Source of the DNA: Gloeocapsa sp. PCC 7428
GTDB taxonomy: Bacteria > Cyanobacteriota > Cyanobacteriia > Cyanobacteriales > Chroococcidiopsidaceae
Assembly (NCBI RefSeq): GCF_000317555.1
Contig: NC_019745.1
Location: 1,178,001 to 1,242,000, forward strand
DNA: 64,000 bases
Reading direction: 5' to 3'
Shown: piece after piece, positions 57,101 to 64,000 of the stretch
Numbering within the stretch: position 1 is the stretch's first letter
How the letters are laid out: each line of letters starts with the position of its first letter
Program-made: the position numbers and the translations under genes
The notes under the pieces: generated by a model
The model's database searches: none
Seen by the model: only the letters and a program-made list of their open reading frames with translations
What the model was told of the DNA's origin: nothing

Positions 57101-57194
57101 TCGTTTGTTTGGCGGTCTCTGGTGGAGCTTCAATATCCTGTTCAGCAGATTCTTTGTTAAACGCTGAAATGTGCTGTTCTGACTCTGGCAGCAT
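54102..57194 (-). CDS. CheA-type hybrid kinase without HPt domain (PilL-C / HmpE-like)
   Basis: 1030 residues. The first ~370 are acidic, AT-rich in code and likely disordered, with repeated FxELxxLL motifs. Then dimerisation helices (about 385-450; QLDGIGNLVGELVVNRN), CheA HATPase (HLVNNSITHGIETPEER, DDGAGIDPDRV, GRGVGMDVVRT), a CheW-like domain (about 725-870) and a C-terminal receiver (TVLIVDDSITVRELL, LIFCDIEMPRMDGLEL, YFTKPY). The expected N-terminal HPt with its His is missing; it is coded by the next gene upstream. This split matches PilL-N/PilL-C of Synechocystis. It controls type IV pilus motility in the hmp/pil pathway. Confidence 0.93.
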   Translation of the reverse strand: MLPESEQHISAFNKESAEQDIEAPPETAKQTNVDIENELNSLFEIEPEGDLSEWLTLETPEELAKLDLSPNFQTLGSNFANVDGEVELKLSDLSDDAFNFNTLFDDKNEENLIESDDVNLDFYSLFSTLEDTVKTNNLDTPQYDSISEEVHQVSSLNEQNTTTIQNQEKFDVVDFWFDEHSDLQKNLYGSNALNNVIKDSLEPDLDIQTIEDIELLTISELEVSTNAVSTLSDSINQQATDSIDVQLEKETVIQSFSEVDFTDLELLLTEENVVDNEVNVEDTLDRESEPIEQTVDVNDEFDELAALLATDTIEVETTEDFAELDALLETKAIAHSAAPKAIAPENEFAELESLLEDEPQNQKSEEPISESITKISPSVARTAFEQTMRVSVKQLDGIGNLVGELVVNRNSLEQDQQRLRQFTENLLHRVQQLNELGIRMQELYERSLLEASLLSSRSHSRSESVDADKTPERHATGMDFDALEMDRFTGFHTLSQEMIEMIVRVRESASDIEFVTDETEQVARQFRQVTTQLQEGITRSRMIPFSQIADRLPRAVKDITLKYGKQADLKIEGRDTLIDKVILEQLYDPMTHLVNNSITHGIETPEERIAQGKPPIGTITIRAFHQGNQTVISVSDDGAGIDPDRVLTKAIQKGLITVAEARTMSRVDVYDLLFHPGFSTKDKVDEFAGRGVGMDVVRTSLIEIRGIINTDSTLGQGTTFTIRLPLTLSICKALCCLSDKARIAFPMDGVEDMLDIPASALLKSEEGQPCVAWRDLVLPLRPLKELLHYNRVLGRGNVYGTNREEDLVSVIILRSAGTFTALQVDQVLGEQEIVIKQFEAPISKPIGIAGATILGDGHVMPIADVLELIDLSLGRIQHRNNEALWTTNATPSKPIMTQPVKTEPTVLIVDDSITVRELLSLTFNKAGYRVEQARDGQEAWDKLRDGLPCDLIFCDIEMPRMDGLELLSRLQQEPSLNEIPIAMLTSRGAERHRQMAIQLGASGYFTKPYLEEVLLDGAARMLQGEMLVVS

Positions 57195-57421
57195 AGTATT
57201 TGTACAATTAAAGTTAATATTTTTGTAGTTTATTAAAGCTAGTTAAGATAAGTATATATTTTTAATAGTAGTTAGTGAGGAATTTGCTTTCCTCACTAAT
57301 ATCTGCTTGTATCTATGAGTTTTCTAATTCTAAGAACATATAAACTTGAGATTTTGCCTACTCAATACTGGTGTTCTAAAAGAATTAATATTCATAGTTA
57401 AACAACTTAGTTATAATGTTG

Positions 57422-58243
57422 CTAATTGTGTATATTCTTAGCAGAAAGTGCTTGTAGTTGTTGGGTTGTGGAAACTTCGGAAATGCGGCCTGCTAAAACT
57501 AATTCTTGGGATTGCTTGAGGTCTTTAATAACAACAGGAGCAAGGGTACGATAGTTGTTATCTTGATTCGCGATCGCTTCTGATGCGGTTTCGCACACTT
57601 TAGACCAGCTAGGTAGTTTAAGTTGAGTACCTAATTGTGATAGCTGCTGACAACATTCCTGTAGTTGTTGGCGGCTTTGCGGAGTTTCGGGTTGCTTGAA
57701 TAGCTGTAACATCTCGCGCAGCTTTTGCATAACTTGATTTTGAAAAACGGGTAGCAGATCATTTCTAATTGATTCATGGGTTGGTAAATCAGCTGAACGG
57801 CGATCGCTACTTTTAGCTTTTTGTACAAGTAATTCTAAATGATCATTTAGCTCAGTAAATGTAGGCTCGGTTTTTGCCATTAAATCATCAACAACTTTCT
57901 CTGGAAGTGATAGGTACGTTTCCAGATTCTTAATTAATTCTTGTAACGTATCAAATACTTTCAGAAGTAATGTTTCTAACTTTTGGTCAACTTGAACTGT
58001 TGAGTTTTCTTTGAGAACCTTAAAATAGTCTTCTAAACGATGCGATGTTTGCTGGATGCTATCAAAACCTAGCATCGCAGCACCACCCTTTACTGAATGT
58101 GCCGCCCGAAAAACGGCGTTGATCATTTCCGCATCTGTAAGTGTATCTTGAAGATTTACTAATCCTTGCTCAATAGTATTTAGATGGTCGTTAGCTTCAT
58201 CAATAAAGTAGCCTAAAATTCGCTGTTCTTGCTCTTGTACCAT
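57422..58243 (-). CDS. HPt-domain protein (PilL-N-like, detached P1 of CheA)
   Basis: 273 residues from ATG 58243 (a TTG at 58270 is possible). HPt domain (about 5-115): LGYFIDEANDHLNTIEQGLV and the phospho-site FRAAHSVKGGAAMLGF, with the His in AAHSVKGG. The rest is helical (about 120-265) without a known motif. It should be phosphorylated by the CheA ATPase coded just downstream and pass phosphate to the receivers. The gap to CheA is 227 bases of AT-rich sequence, longer than other gaps in the operon. Identification is firm; subfamily is by context. Confidence 0.9.
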   Translation of the reverse strand: MVQEQEQRILGYFIDEANDHLNTIEQGLVNLQDTLTDAEMINAVFRAAHSVKGGAAMLGFDSIQQTSHRLEDYFKVLKENSTVQVDQKLETLLLKVFDTLQELIKNLETYLSLPEKVVDDLMAKTEPTFTELNDHLELLVQKAKSSDRRSADLPTHESIRNDLLPVFQNQVMQKLREMLQLFKQPETPQSRQQLQECCQQLSQLGTQLKLPSWSKVCETASEAIANQDNNYRTLAPVVIKDLKQSQELVLAGRISEVSTTQQLQALSAKNIHN

Positions 58244-58325
58244 AGGAATTCTAATGTATGATTTAAACAAAAATAGACTTATGTTGTTAAGTTGCCAGTT
58301 TAACTAAGCTACTCACTATTTAGCT

Positions 58326-60908
58326 TTAGTTCGATTCTGTTGTTTCTACACGGAACCGTTCAACTGAGTTCAGTAGATCGCCTGCGACTTTCACAAGATT
58401 TTTCAAAGATCCAGAAACACGCTGCGCTTCTTGCGAATTAGCTTGCGCGGTTAATTCTACAGATTGCATAACCGAAGCTACAGCAACCGAAGTATCGGTT
58501 TGCGCGACGGTTTCTGCTGTAATTGAGCCAACAAGTGTATCAATGCGATTAGAAACTTGCACAATGTCTTCGAGCGATCGCTTAGCTTGTTCCGCTAGGT
58601 GCGTTCCTTGAATAACTTGTTGCGTACCTTCTTCCATTGCCGTCATCACAGAACCTGTTTCGCTCTGAATTTGCTTAACGATTTGTTCAATTTCGCGTAA
58701 TGCTTTAGCAACACGGTCTGCAAGTTGGCGAACTTCATCGGCTACAATTGCAAAACCGCGTCCAGCTTCGCCCGCCCGTGCCGCCTCGATACTGGCATTA
58801 AGTGCTAATAAGTTTGTCCGTGAGGCGATTTGCGAGATTAAGGCGACGATTTTGGAAATCTCCTGCGATGATTCAGCAAGGCGCTTAACTTTACGTGTCG
58901 TTTCTGCAACCGTTTGGCGAATTTCTGAAATGCCTGCAACCGTTCTTTCTACCGCTTCTCCTCCTTTCAATGCAGTTGTTGAAGCCGAACGCGCCACCAA
59001 CTCTGCCTCGCGCGCACTTTCTGCAACGCGTTGAATTCCTTCAGTCATCACCTGTACCGAATTAAGCGTCACCGCGAGTTCTTCAGCTTGGCGCAACGCT
59101 TCTGAAGATAAGCTTTGTGCAAACGTTTCGCTATCGGTAGCACTCTTACTCACCTGCTTCGCGGCAATCTTCACTTGTTGCACAATTTCACGCAGGCTTT
59201 GAATTGTCAAGTTGAACGAGTCTGCAACAGCACCCATCACATCAGCGCTGACCTCCGCACGCACTGTTAAATCTCCACGTGCTGCACCTTCAACATCATC
59301 AAGTAAGCGCATAACTTGGCGCTGCAAATTTTCTTTCTCTTCCTCCTGTTGTCGCGCTTTGTGCTGCGCTTCACTTGTCGTTGCTTGAATGACGTGCGCC
59401 ATTTCGTTGAATTTAGCAACGAGTTGACCTAATTCGTCTTGCGCAGCAGGTTGTGGAGTGAAATTACCTTCTCTAAGAGCATCAAACTGTAGATAGAGAT
59501 CTGCGGTTGTGCGTTTGATTTGTTTGGTTGTGATTTGTCCCAAAAACCGAGTAGTCGCAAAACCCGCAATTCCCGCTGCTGCTGCTAGCATCCAACCAGT
59601 GTTTCTTACGGCGGCTCTATTCGGTACAGGGGTGAGAAACGAGCTACTTAAGCTGAGTGCAGCAACTACAACTGCTGAGACAACGCCGACGCTACTTGCT
59701 GTTAACCATTGTTTTTTCTCTAAAGAGGCGTTTTCAAAATGCTTACGCCACCCTTGAGCATGAGTGCTAGGTGGGACTGAAGCATTATCTGTGTGAGGGA
59801 GAACAGATTCATTCGCAGTTGGCGTGGCTGCGACTTCACTTGCCAAATCGCCTAAAATGACATCTCCTCCATTGGTGTCTTGCGGTGCAACCTCAGTTGC
59901 TGAATGCTCAAATTCAGGAACACTGCCCAAATCATCAAAAGCATCAAATTCAGCAATAGAAAATTCCTGTATTGATGTACTCGCTGCATGACCTGCTGTC
60001 GGATGCTCGTCTTGTATAAAGTTGTTGACAGGAACTTTTGACCCAAAGGTATCTTCAATTGTTGGATCTTCAGCAGAAGGTGATTCGGCTTCTTCTACTT
60101 GCAACTTTGTTGGAGACAACAGCAATGTCTGGTCTTCAACTTCTTCTACTTGCTGCTGCTGTGAGGCTGGATAACCAAAAGTATCTTCAATTTCAGAGGT
60201 TTCTGTGGCTACTGACTTAGAAAAATCCGCCTTTGAGTGTTCCGTTGCTGCGGTAGTTGCAAAGAAGTCTGAATTGCTTGGTAAATCCTCGTCTTGTAGT
60301 TTTGTTCTACCAATTGACGACGGGACTTCGGCTTGAGCCAAAGCAAAAGGATCGACAAACGCCTCGATTGATGTTGCTTCCTGCGCGCGATCGCCTGACG
60401 CAGAACTAAAAGCGTCTTGAAACGGCGACTCAACTTCTGAAAGCGATGGTGTGTTGTAGTCAAAATGCTCAAAATCAAAGCTGCTAGGGTTGAATTCTTC
60501 AAAGGCAGCAAGTTCGTTATCTTCAGGTTGCTGGTGGTTAAATGGTGTTACAGCGTCGTTAGCAACATCCATCAACAGATAAGTGTCTTCAAACTCTTTT
60601 TCAGAATTTGTATAGTGACTTGCTTGCTGTGCGCTTTCGTATTGACCAATCGATTCGAGCGCCTCGTTTGCGCAATCAATCAAATCTGTATCTTCTGTAA
60701 GCTCGATAACGGTGCGATACTCTGCTTGTGCTTGGGCATATTGTTGATGTACGCAGTAAATATGTCCCCGTAATAGATGACTATTTGGATCGTCAGGAAA
60801 CTCTTGAAGTAATCGTTCCAAAATTGCGGCTGCTGCTTCGTAGTTGCCTTGAATATAGGCTTTTTGTGCCTCTTGGTATTCCTGATCTTGATTGATACTT
60901 AATGTCAT
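58326..60908 (-). CDS. Methyl-accepting chemotaxis protein with N-terminal TPR (PilJ/HmpD-like)
   Basis: 860 residues. Two TPR units (about 8-85; [21 protein letters not shown]), a long acidic disordered region (about 90-385), two membrane helices (about 400-425 and 437-458) with only ~12 residues between, two HAMP units (about 460-520 and 530-590), and the MCP signalling domain (about 600-860) with the hairpin tip [17 protein letters not shown]. There is no periplasmic sensor; input must come through the cytosolic TPR region or the membrane. This is the cyanobacterial type IV pilus receptor layout. CheW lies 24 bases upstream. Confidence 0.94.
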   Translation of the reverse strand: MTLSINQDQEYQEAQKAYIQGNYEAAAAILERLLQEFPDDPNSHLLRGHIYCVHQQYAQAQAEYRTVIELTEDTDLIDCANEALESIGQYESAQQASHYTNSEKEFEDTYLLMDVANDAVTPFNHQQPEDNELAAFEEFNPSSFDFEHFDYNTPSLSEVESPFQDAFSSASGDRAQEATSIEAFVDPFALAQAEVPSSIGRTKLQDEDLPSNSDFFATTAATEHSKADFSKSVATETSEIEDTFGYPASQQQQVEEVEDQTLLLSPTKLQVEEAESPSAEDPTIEDTFGSKVPVNNFIQDEHPTAGHAASTSIQEFSIAEFDAFDDLGSVPEFEHSATEVAPQDTNGGDVILGDLASEVAATPTANESVLPHTDNASVPPSTHAQGWRKHFENASLEKKQWLTASSVGVVSAVVVAALSLSSSFLTPVPNRAAVRNTGWMLAAAAGIAGFATTRFLGQITTKQIKRTTADLYLQFDALREGNFTPQPAAQDELGQLVAKFNEMAHVIQATTSEAQHKARQQEEEKENLQRQVMRLLDDVEGAARGDLTVRAEVSADVMGAVADSFNLTIQSLREIVQQVKIAAKQVSKSATDSETFAQSLSSEALRQAEELAVTLNSVQVMTEGIQRVAESAREAELVARSASTTALKGGEAVERTVAGISEIRQTVAETTRKVKRLAESSQEISKIVALISQIASRTNLLALNASIEAARAGEAGRGFAIVADEVRQLADRVAKALREIEQIVKQIQSETGSVMTAMEEGTQQVIQGTHLAEQAKRSLEDIVQVSNRIDTLVGSITAETVAQTDTSVAVASVMQSVELTAQANSQEAQRVSGSLKNLVKVAGDLLNSVERFRVETTESN

Positions 60909-60932
60909 TTGCCGTCTCCGCTTGCCTTAATT

Positions 60933-61469
60933 TCATACTGCTGCCCATCGATTACTCCGGATAATTGCTTTTTGGTCGAGCAGTCGAAGACACTGATGGG
61001 TGCGATCGCTTAATAACCACTCACCGCGCAAATATGGAGTGATATTATCTGTTGTCGTTGGCTGCTGAATTGCCTCAACATCTAGCCACTCCATACCTAC
61101 AATTTGTTCTACAGCTAACCCTATAATTGTTTCTTGATCTTCTACGGCAATAATCGGAATTTCTGCTCGATCTGTGTTAACCGCAGACGTTTCACCTAAA
61201 AATTGCCCTAAATCAGCTACCCAAATGACTCGCCCGCGTAAATTTAATGTCCCTAGCAGTAAAGGAGAAGTGTTAGGAATTGGTGTAATGCGATCGGGTG
61301 GTGCAGAAATGACTTCTCTAATCGCCATGGCGCTGAAAGCTAATTCTTGACCAGATGCTAAGTAAAATCGTAAATGTAGTTCTCCCTCTGGTCTTTCTAA
61401 TTCTTGCAGCTGATTTGCAACTTGCTCTTGGCTAGGACTTGTTGTTAATAATTCTAAATTACCGCTCAT
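60933..61469 (-). CDS. CheW-type adaptor (PilI/HmpC-like)
   Basis: 178 residues, single CheW domain (about 35-165): LHLRFYLASGQELAFSAMAI, LLLGTLNLRGRVIWVADLGQ, the NLRG motif being typical, and TIIGLAVEQIVGM. It couples the receptor to the CheA kinase. Position between CheY (9 bases upstream) and the MCP gene (24 bases downstream) shows one operon. ATG start. Confidence 0.95.
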   Translation of the reverse strand: MSGNLELLTTSPSQEQVANQLQELERPEGELHLRFYLASGQELAFSAMAIREVISAPPDRITPIPNTSPLLLGTLNLRGRVIWVADLGQFLGETSAVNTDRAEIPIIAVEDQETIIGLAVEQIVGMEWLDVEAIQQPTTTDNITPYLRGEWLLSDRTHQCLRLLDQKAIIRSNRWAAV

Positions 61470-61478
61470 CAGGTTGAT

Positions 61479-61844
61479 TTATCCTTGCAGCAGTTGTTTC
61501 ACTGTTCCTAAAAATTCATTTGATTGAAAGGGTTTAACAATATATGCATCTGCACCTTGTTTCATTCCCCAATGACGATCAAATTCTTCTCCTTTTGTAG
61601 AACACATGATTACTCGTACATTTTGAGTTTTTGGATCTGTTTTTAACTTACGGCAAAGCTCATAACCATTCATGCGTGGCATGACAACATCAAGTACAAC
61701 AATCGATGGACAAGATACTTGAATTTGCTCTAAGGCTTCAACTCCATCATGGGCTACGGTAACTTGTAAACCACTTTTTTGTAAGAGTTGTATGATAATT
61801 TCCCTTTGCGTGGGACTATCTTCCACAACTAAAACTGTTGCCAT
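61479..61844 (-). CDS. CheY-like response regulator (PilH/HmpB-like)
   Basis: 121 residues, receiver only: VLVVEDSPTQREIIIQLL, IVVLDVVMPRMNGYELCRKL (phospho-Asp), VIMCSTKGEEFDRHWG and AYIVKPFQ (Lys). The CSTKGEEFDRHWGMKQGA stretch is characteristic of the cyanobacterial PilH type. First gene of the leftward chemotaxis operon. A PilG/PatA-like regulator that often precedes it elsewhere is absent. The ~587-base gap upstream separates it from divergent hmpF. Confidence 0.95.
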   Translation of the reverse strand: MATVLVVEDSPTQREIIIQLLQKSGLQVTVAHDGVEALEQIQVSCPSIVVLDVVMPRMNGYELCRKLKTDPKTQNVRVIMCSTKGEEFDRHWGMKQGADAYIVKPFQSNEFLGTVKQLLQG

Positions 61845-62431
61845 AATTATTAACTTATCTCCTAGATAAAATTTGCTAGCTTAAGAACTAGCCACTCTAA
61901 AATAATTTTCAAAATAAAGTGTGATGAGATATTAATATTCTCTTTACATATATGCTAGAAGAAACATTAGCTGAGTATTTTATATTTGATTTGATAAACT
62001 AGCTTGAAGTTACTTAACTACAAGACTAAATTAACGCTATCTTGGTAGACGACCAAGCGAAAATCTACTGATTACTTTATTGCAAATAGCTTAACAAGTT
62101 TCCTGCCTTCAGTAAATACACGGTAGTAGCTATTAATAAATTGTGATAATGCTATTAAATATAGTCTGATTAAGTATACTAGCTATTAAATCTTTTATGT
62201 TAACAGAACAAATAATACGTTTTAGCCAACTAATAATTTACAACAAATATTTCACAAATAAAACTGATATTCAATTTAGTTAATAAACGTTTTTTGAATA
62301 TTTAATTATACATAAAAAATGAATATATATGTTTCTGGATTCTAAAATACTAACAATCTACACTTAATTTAAACAACTTTAAATCATTTGCGATACTTCA
62401 GTAATTAAGGTAATTTAAGAGGGCGATCAGA
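61845..62431. other. AT-rich divergent control region between the chemotaxis operon and hmpF
   Basis: About 590 very AT-rich bases without genes. It must hold both promoters. I see several TATAAT-like words but cannot choose among them. In filamentous cyanobacteria hormogonium sigma factors drive these genes; I could not recognise such a site by eye. Confidence 0.55.
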
Positions 62432-64000
62432 GTGCTGTATTTAGCAGAAGTTCAGAAGCAAAAAAGTGGGTTTATGGGTGCTGGAAAGGCTGAAATTAAA
62501 TTACTAGCCTTTCAGCGAGGCGATCAAAGTTGGAATCCCGTACCAGGCGAAGAAGTTATTCCTGCGGAGGAAGCTAGTAATTTTGCGACAGGGGCTTTAG
62601 TATTAGCCGATTTAAACGCAAATCGACAAGTCCAACGTCTGCAAGAAGCAGGGCGTCCTTTGGTCAATATTCTACAAAGCTTCTCTCGTGTACTTGAAAA
62701 ATTTAAGCGTCAGGAGGAAGAAATTGAACAGTGGAAGCAGTCTTTGACTTACCAAAGTCAGGAAATGAATCGCCGCAACATGGAAATGGAAGCGCGCTTA
62801 GAGCAACTTCAGCAAATGGAAGCTGAATTTAAACAACTAGAAGCACGACACCAAGAACTTAAATCTGGGCAAGAAAAAGCAGAAATGCTGCGCCAGGAAG
62901 TTGAATCTAGCCGTCAAGATTTAGCAAAAGCTTGGGAACAGCTACAAAATGAACGGCATTGTTGGGAAGAATCTCAACATCTAGGAATAGATGAATTTCA
63001 AGTACGTCAAATACAGGAATTAGTGGAGCATTTGTCTTGTAATGTACCAACCACATCAGTACAAGAAGAACTTACACTTTTGTTAGCAAACATTGCTACT
63101 GGACAAAATACTTTAACTCAACACTGGCAACAACTAGAACAACAGCAAAGTTATACTCAAGAGCAACAACAAGAGTTTGAAAGTATCGCCCAAACATGGC
63201 AAGAAAGCTTTACTGAGTGGCAACAAGCCCAAAGCTTATTAGAACAATCTTTATCTGAGTTAAAGGTACAAACTGCTGTTTTAAACTATAAACAAGAGTA
63301 CGCGCAAACACTGAAATGGCAGTTACAAAAACATGAGGAGTTATATCGAGAAGTGTCTCGCATTGCAGAATCTGTTACGCAAGTTGATGTTAGCGAGAAG
63401 GTTAAGGTAGTAGATTTAGAACAAATGCCAATCGAGCAGTTACAGCAGATTGTAAAAGACTTGCAGGAGGATTTAGCTAAGAATTCTCAGTTTGTTAACG
63501 ATCAAGAAGAAGAACTTAAGTTGCAAAAGCAAGCTGTAGAACAATTGCAAACACAACTAAGTCAAAGCGGCTCTTCAGAGCGATCGCATATAGAGAATGA
63601 ATTAGCTGAAGAGTACGATCGCTACCAAATGCTGAATGAAACTTTGGTTGGGCAACGGCAAAATTTGCGCGAGCGTAAGGCAATTTTACAACAGCATCTG
63701 CACGTTCTCTGGCATCGGCAAGGTTGTCACAATTTCACGACGATTAGTGATGAGCCAAGCGTAGATCTACAGCCAGTACTAGCACAAATCGAAGTATTTA
63801 AGCAGCAAAAAGCTGAGGAACTGCAAAAGCTAGAACAAGAGCTTTCTCAAATAGAATCGAGAATTGTCTCTTTACAGAGCTTAGTTGATTCGCAGACCGA
63901 GATGCAAGCGCTCAAACAGCAACAATGGCAAACTTTAGAACAGCAACTACACTCGCTACAGGCAAGCATCGCAGAAACTTTGGGCAGAATAAAGCTATCG
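62432..64000 (+). CDS. hmpF: Pilus motility protein HmpF (3' end outside window)
   Basis: 523 codons are visible before the right edge. It begins at GTG 62432, giving M-LYLAEVQKQKSGFMGAGKAE; an in-frame stop 21 bases upstream rules out a longer form. A conserved N-terminal domain (about 1-75; LLAFQRGDQSWNPV, FATGALVLADL) is followed by an almost unbroken Gln/Glu-rich coiled coil. HmpF localises at cell poles or junctions in Nostoc and is needed for type IV pilus motility and chemotaxis-controlled polarity. The divergent position next to the hmp/pil operon matches Nostoc punctiforme, as I recall it. Confidence 0.92.
   Translation, partial: MLYLAEVQKQKSGFMGAGKAEIKLLAFQRGDQSWNPVPGEEVIPAEEASNFATGALVLADLNANRQVQRLQEAGRPLVNILQSFSRVLEKFKRQEEEIEQWKQSLTYQSQEMNRRNMEMEARLEQLQQMEAEFKQLEARHQELKSGQEKAEMLRQEVESSRQDLAKAWEQLQNERHCWEESQHLGIDEFQVRQIQELVEHLSCNVPTTSVQEELTLLLANIATGQNTLTQHWQQLEQQQSYTQEQQQEFESIAQTWQESFTEWQQAQSLLEQSLSELKVQTAVLNYKQEYAQTLKWQLQKHEELYREVSRIAESVTQVDVSEKVKVVDLEQMPIEQLQQIVKDLQEDLAKNSQFVNDQEEELKLQKQAVEQLQTQLSQSGSSERSHIENELAEEYDRYQMLNETLVGQRQNLRERKAILQQHLHVLWHRQGCHNFTTISDEPSVDLQPVLAQIEVFKQQKAEELQKLEQELSQIESRIVSLQSLVDSQTEMQALKQQQWQTLEQQLHSLQASIAETLGRIKLS

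Overview
The window is chromosomal DNA of a cyanobacterium. Three things point there: many copies of the HIP1 octamer GCGATCGC in genes and gaps, lineage-typical genes (ycf54, helical carotenoid proteins with a CTDH, hmpF with a split pil/hmp chemotaxis set, crtE next to a DUF212 gene), and moderate GC with AT-rich gaps. The gene mix resembles Chroococcidiopsis/Gloeocapsopsis-type or Nostocales genomes; genus is inference. I see no rRNA, tRNA, phage, intact IS or CRISPR.

Layout. 1-9.5 kb: housekeeping. A leftward run GNAT, ruvX, DUF3727, mltG (cut by the left edge), a small unknown gene with its own terminator, a phosphoesterase, mutS, an EamA transporter and a Nudix hydrolase. 9.5-16.5 kb: a lipoprotein, folD, crtE, DUF212, a SPOR-like secreted protein, ycf54, pdxJ, and a caspase-fold/WD40 protein whose catalytic dyad looks lost. 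16.7-22.9 kb: a 1406-residue RTX protein joining nuclease-type phosphatase, esterase-like phytase and 3-phytase domains, then a small PPC-domain protein and a cytosolic PpiC prolyl isomerase. 22.9-31 kb: an ABC1 kinase, a mannose-1-phosphate guanylyltransferase, and a three-part MacAB/DevBCA-type exporter with a Rieske oxygenase gene inside it. 31-37.2 kb: photoprotection, with two helical carotenoid proteins and a CTDH around queG and a HAD phosphatase.

37.5-53 kb is a sensory island: a NarL-type regulator, then seven rightward genes (PAS kinase, MHYT-PAS kinase, Rcp1-like regulator, REC-PAS-GAF kinase, double CheB, CheR-PAS, PAS kinase). The kinases form two recent-looking paralogue pairs. 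After rsmH, 54-64 kb holds the type IV pilus chemotaxis operon read leftward (CheY, CheW, TPR-MCP, separate HPt, CheA lacking HPt) with hmpF divergent and cut by the right edge.

How the parts could work together: the two signalling blocks may link light or redox input to motility and adaptation; the HCP/CTDH block handles carotenoid-based quenching; the RTX phosphatase would release phosphate outside the cell. Three copies of a two-hairpin repeat, whose stems differ by paired changes, lie in gaps across the window. Coordinates use my preferred start codons; alternatives are stated.
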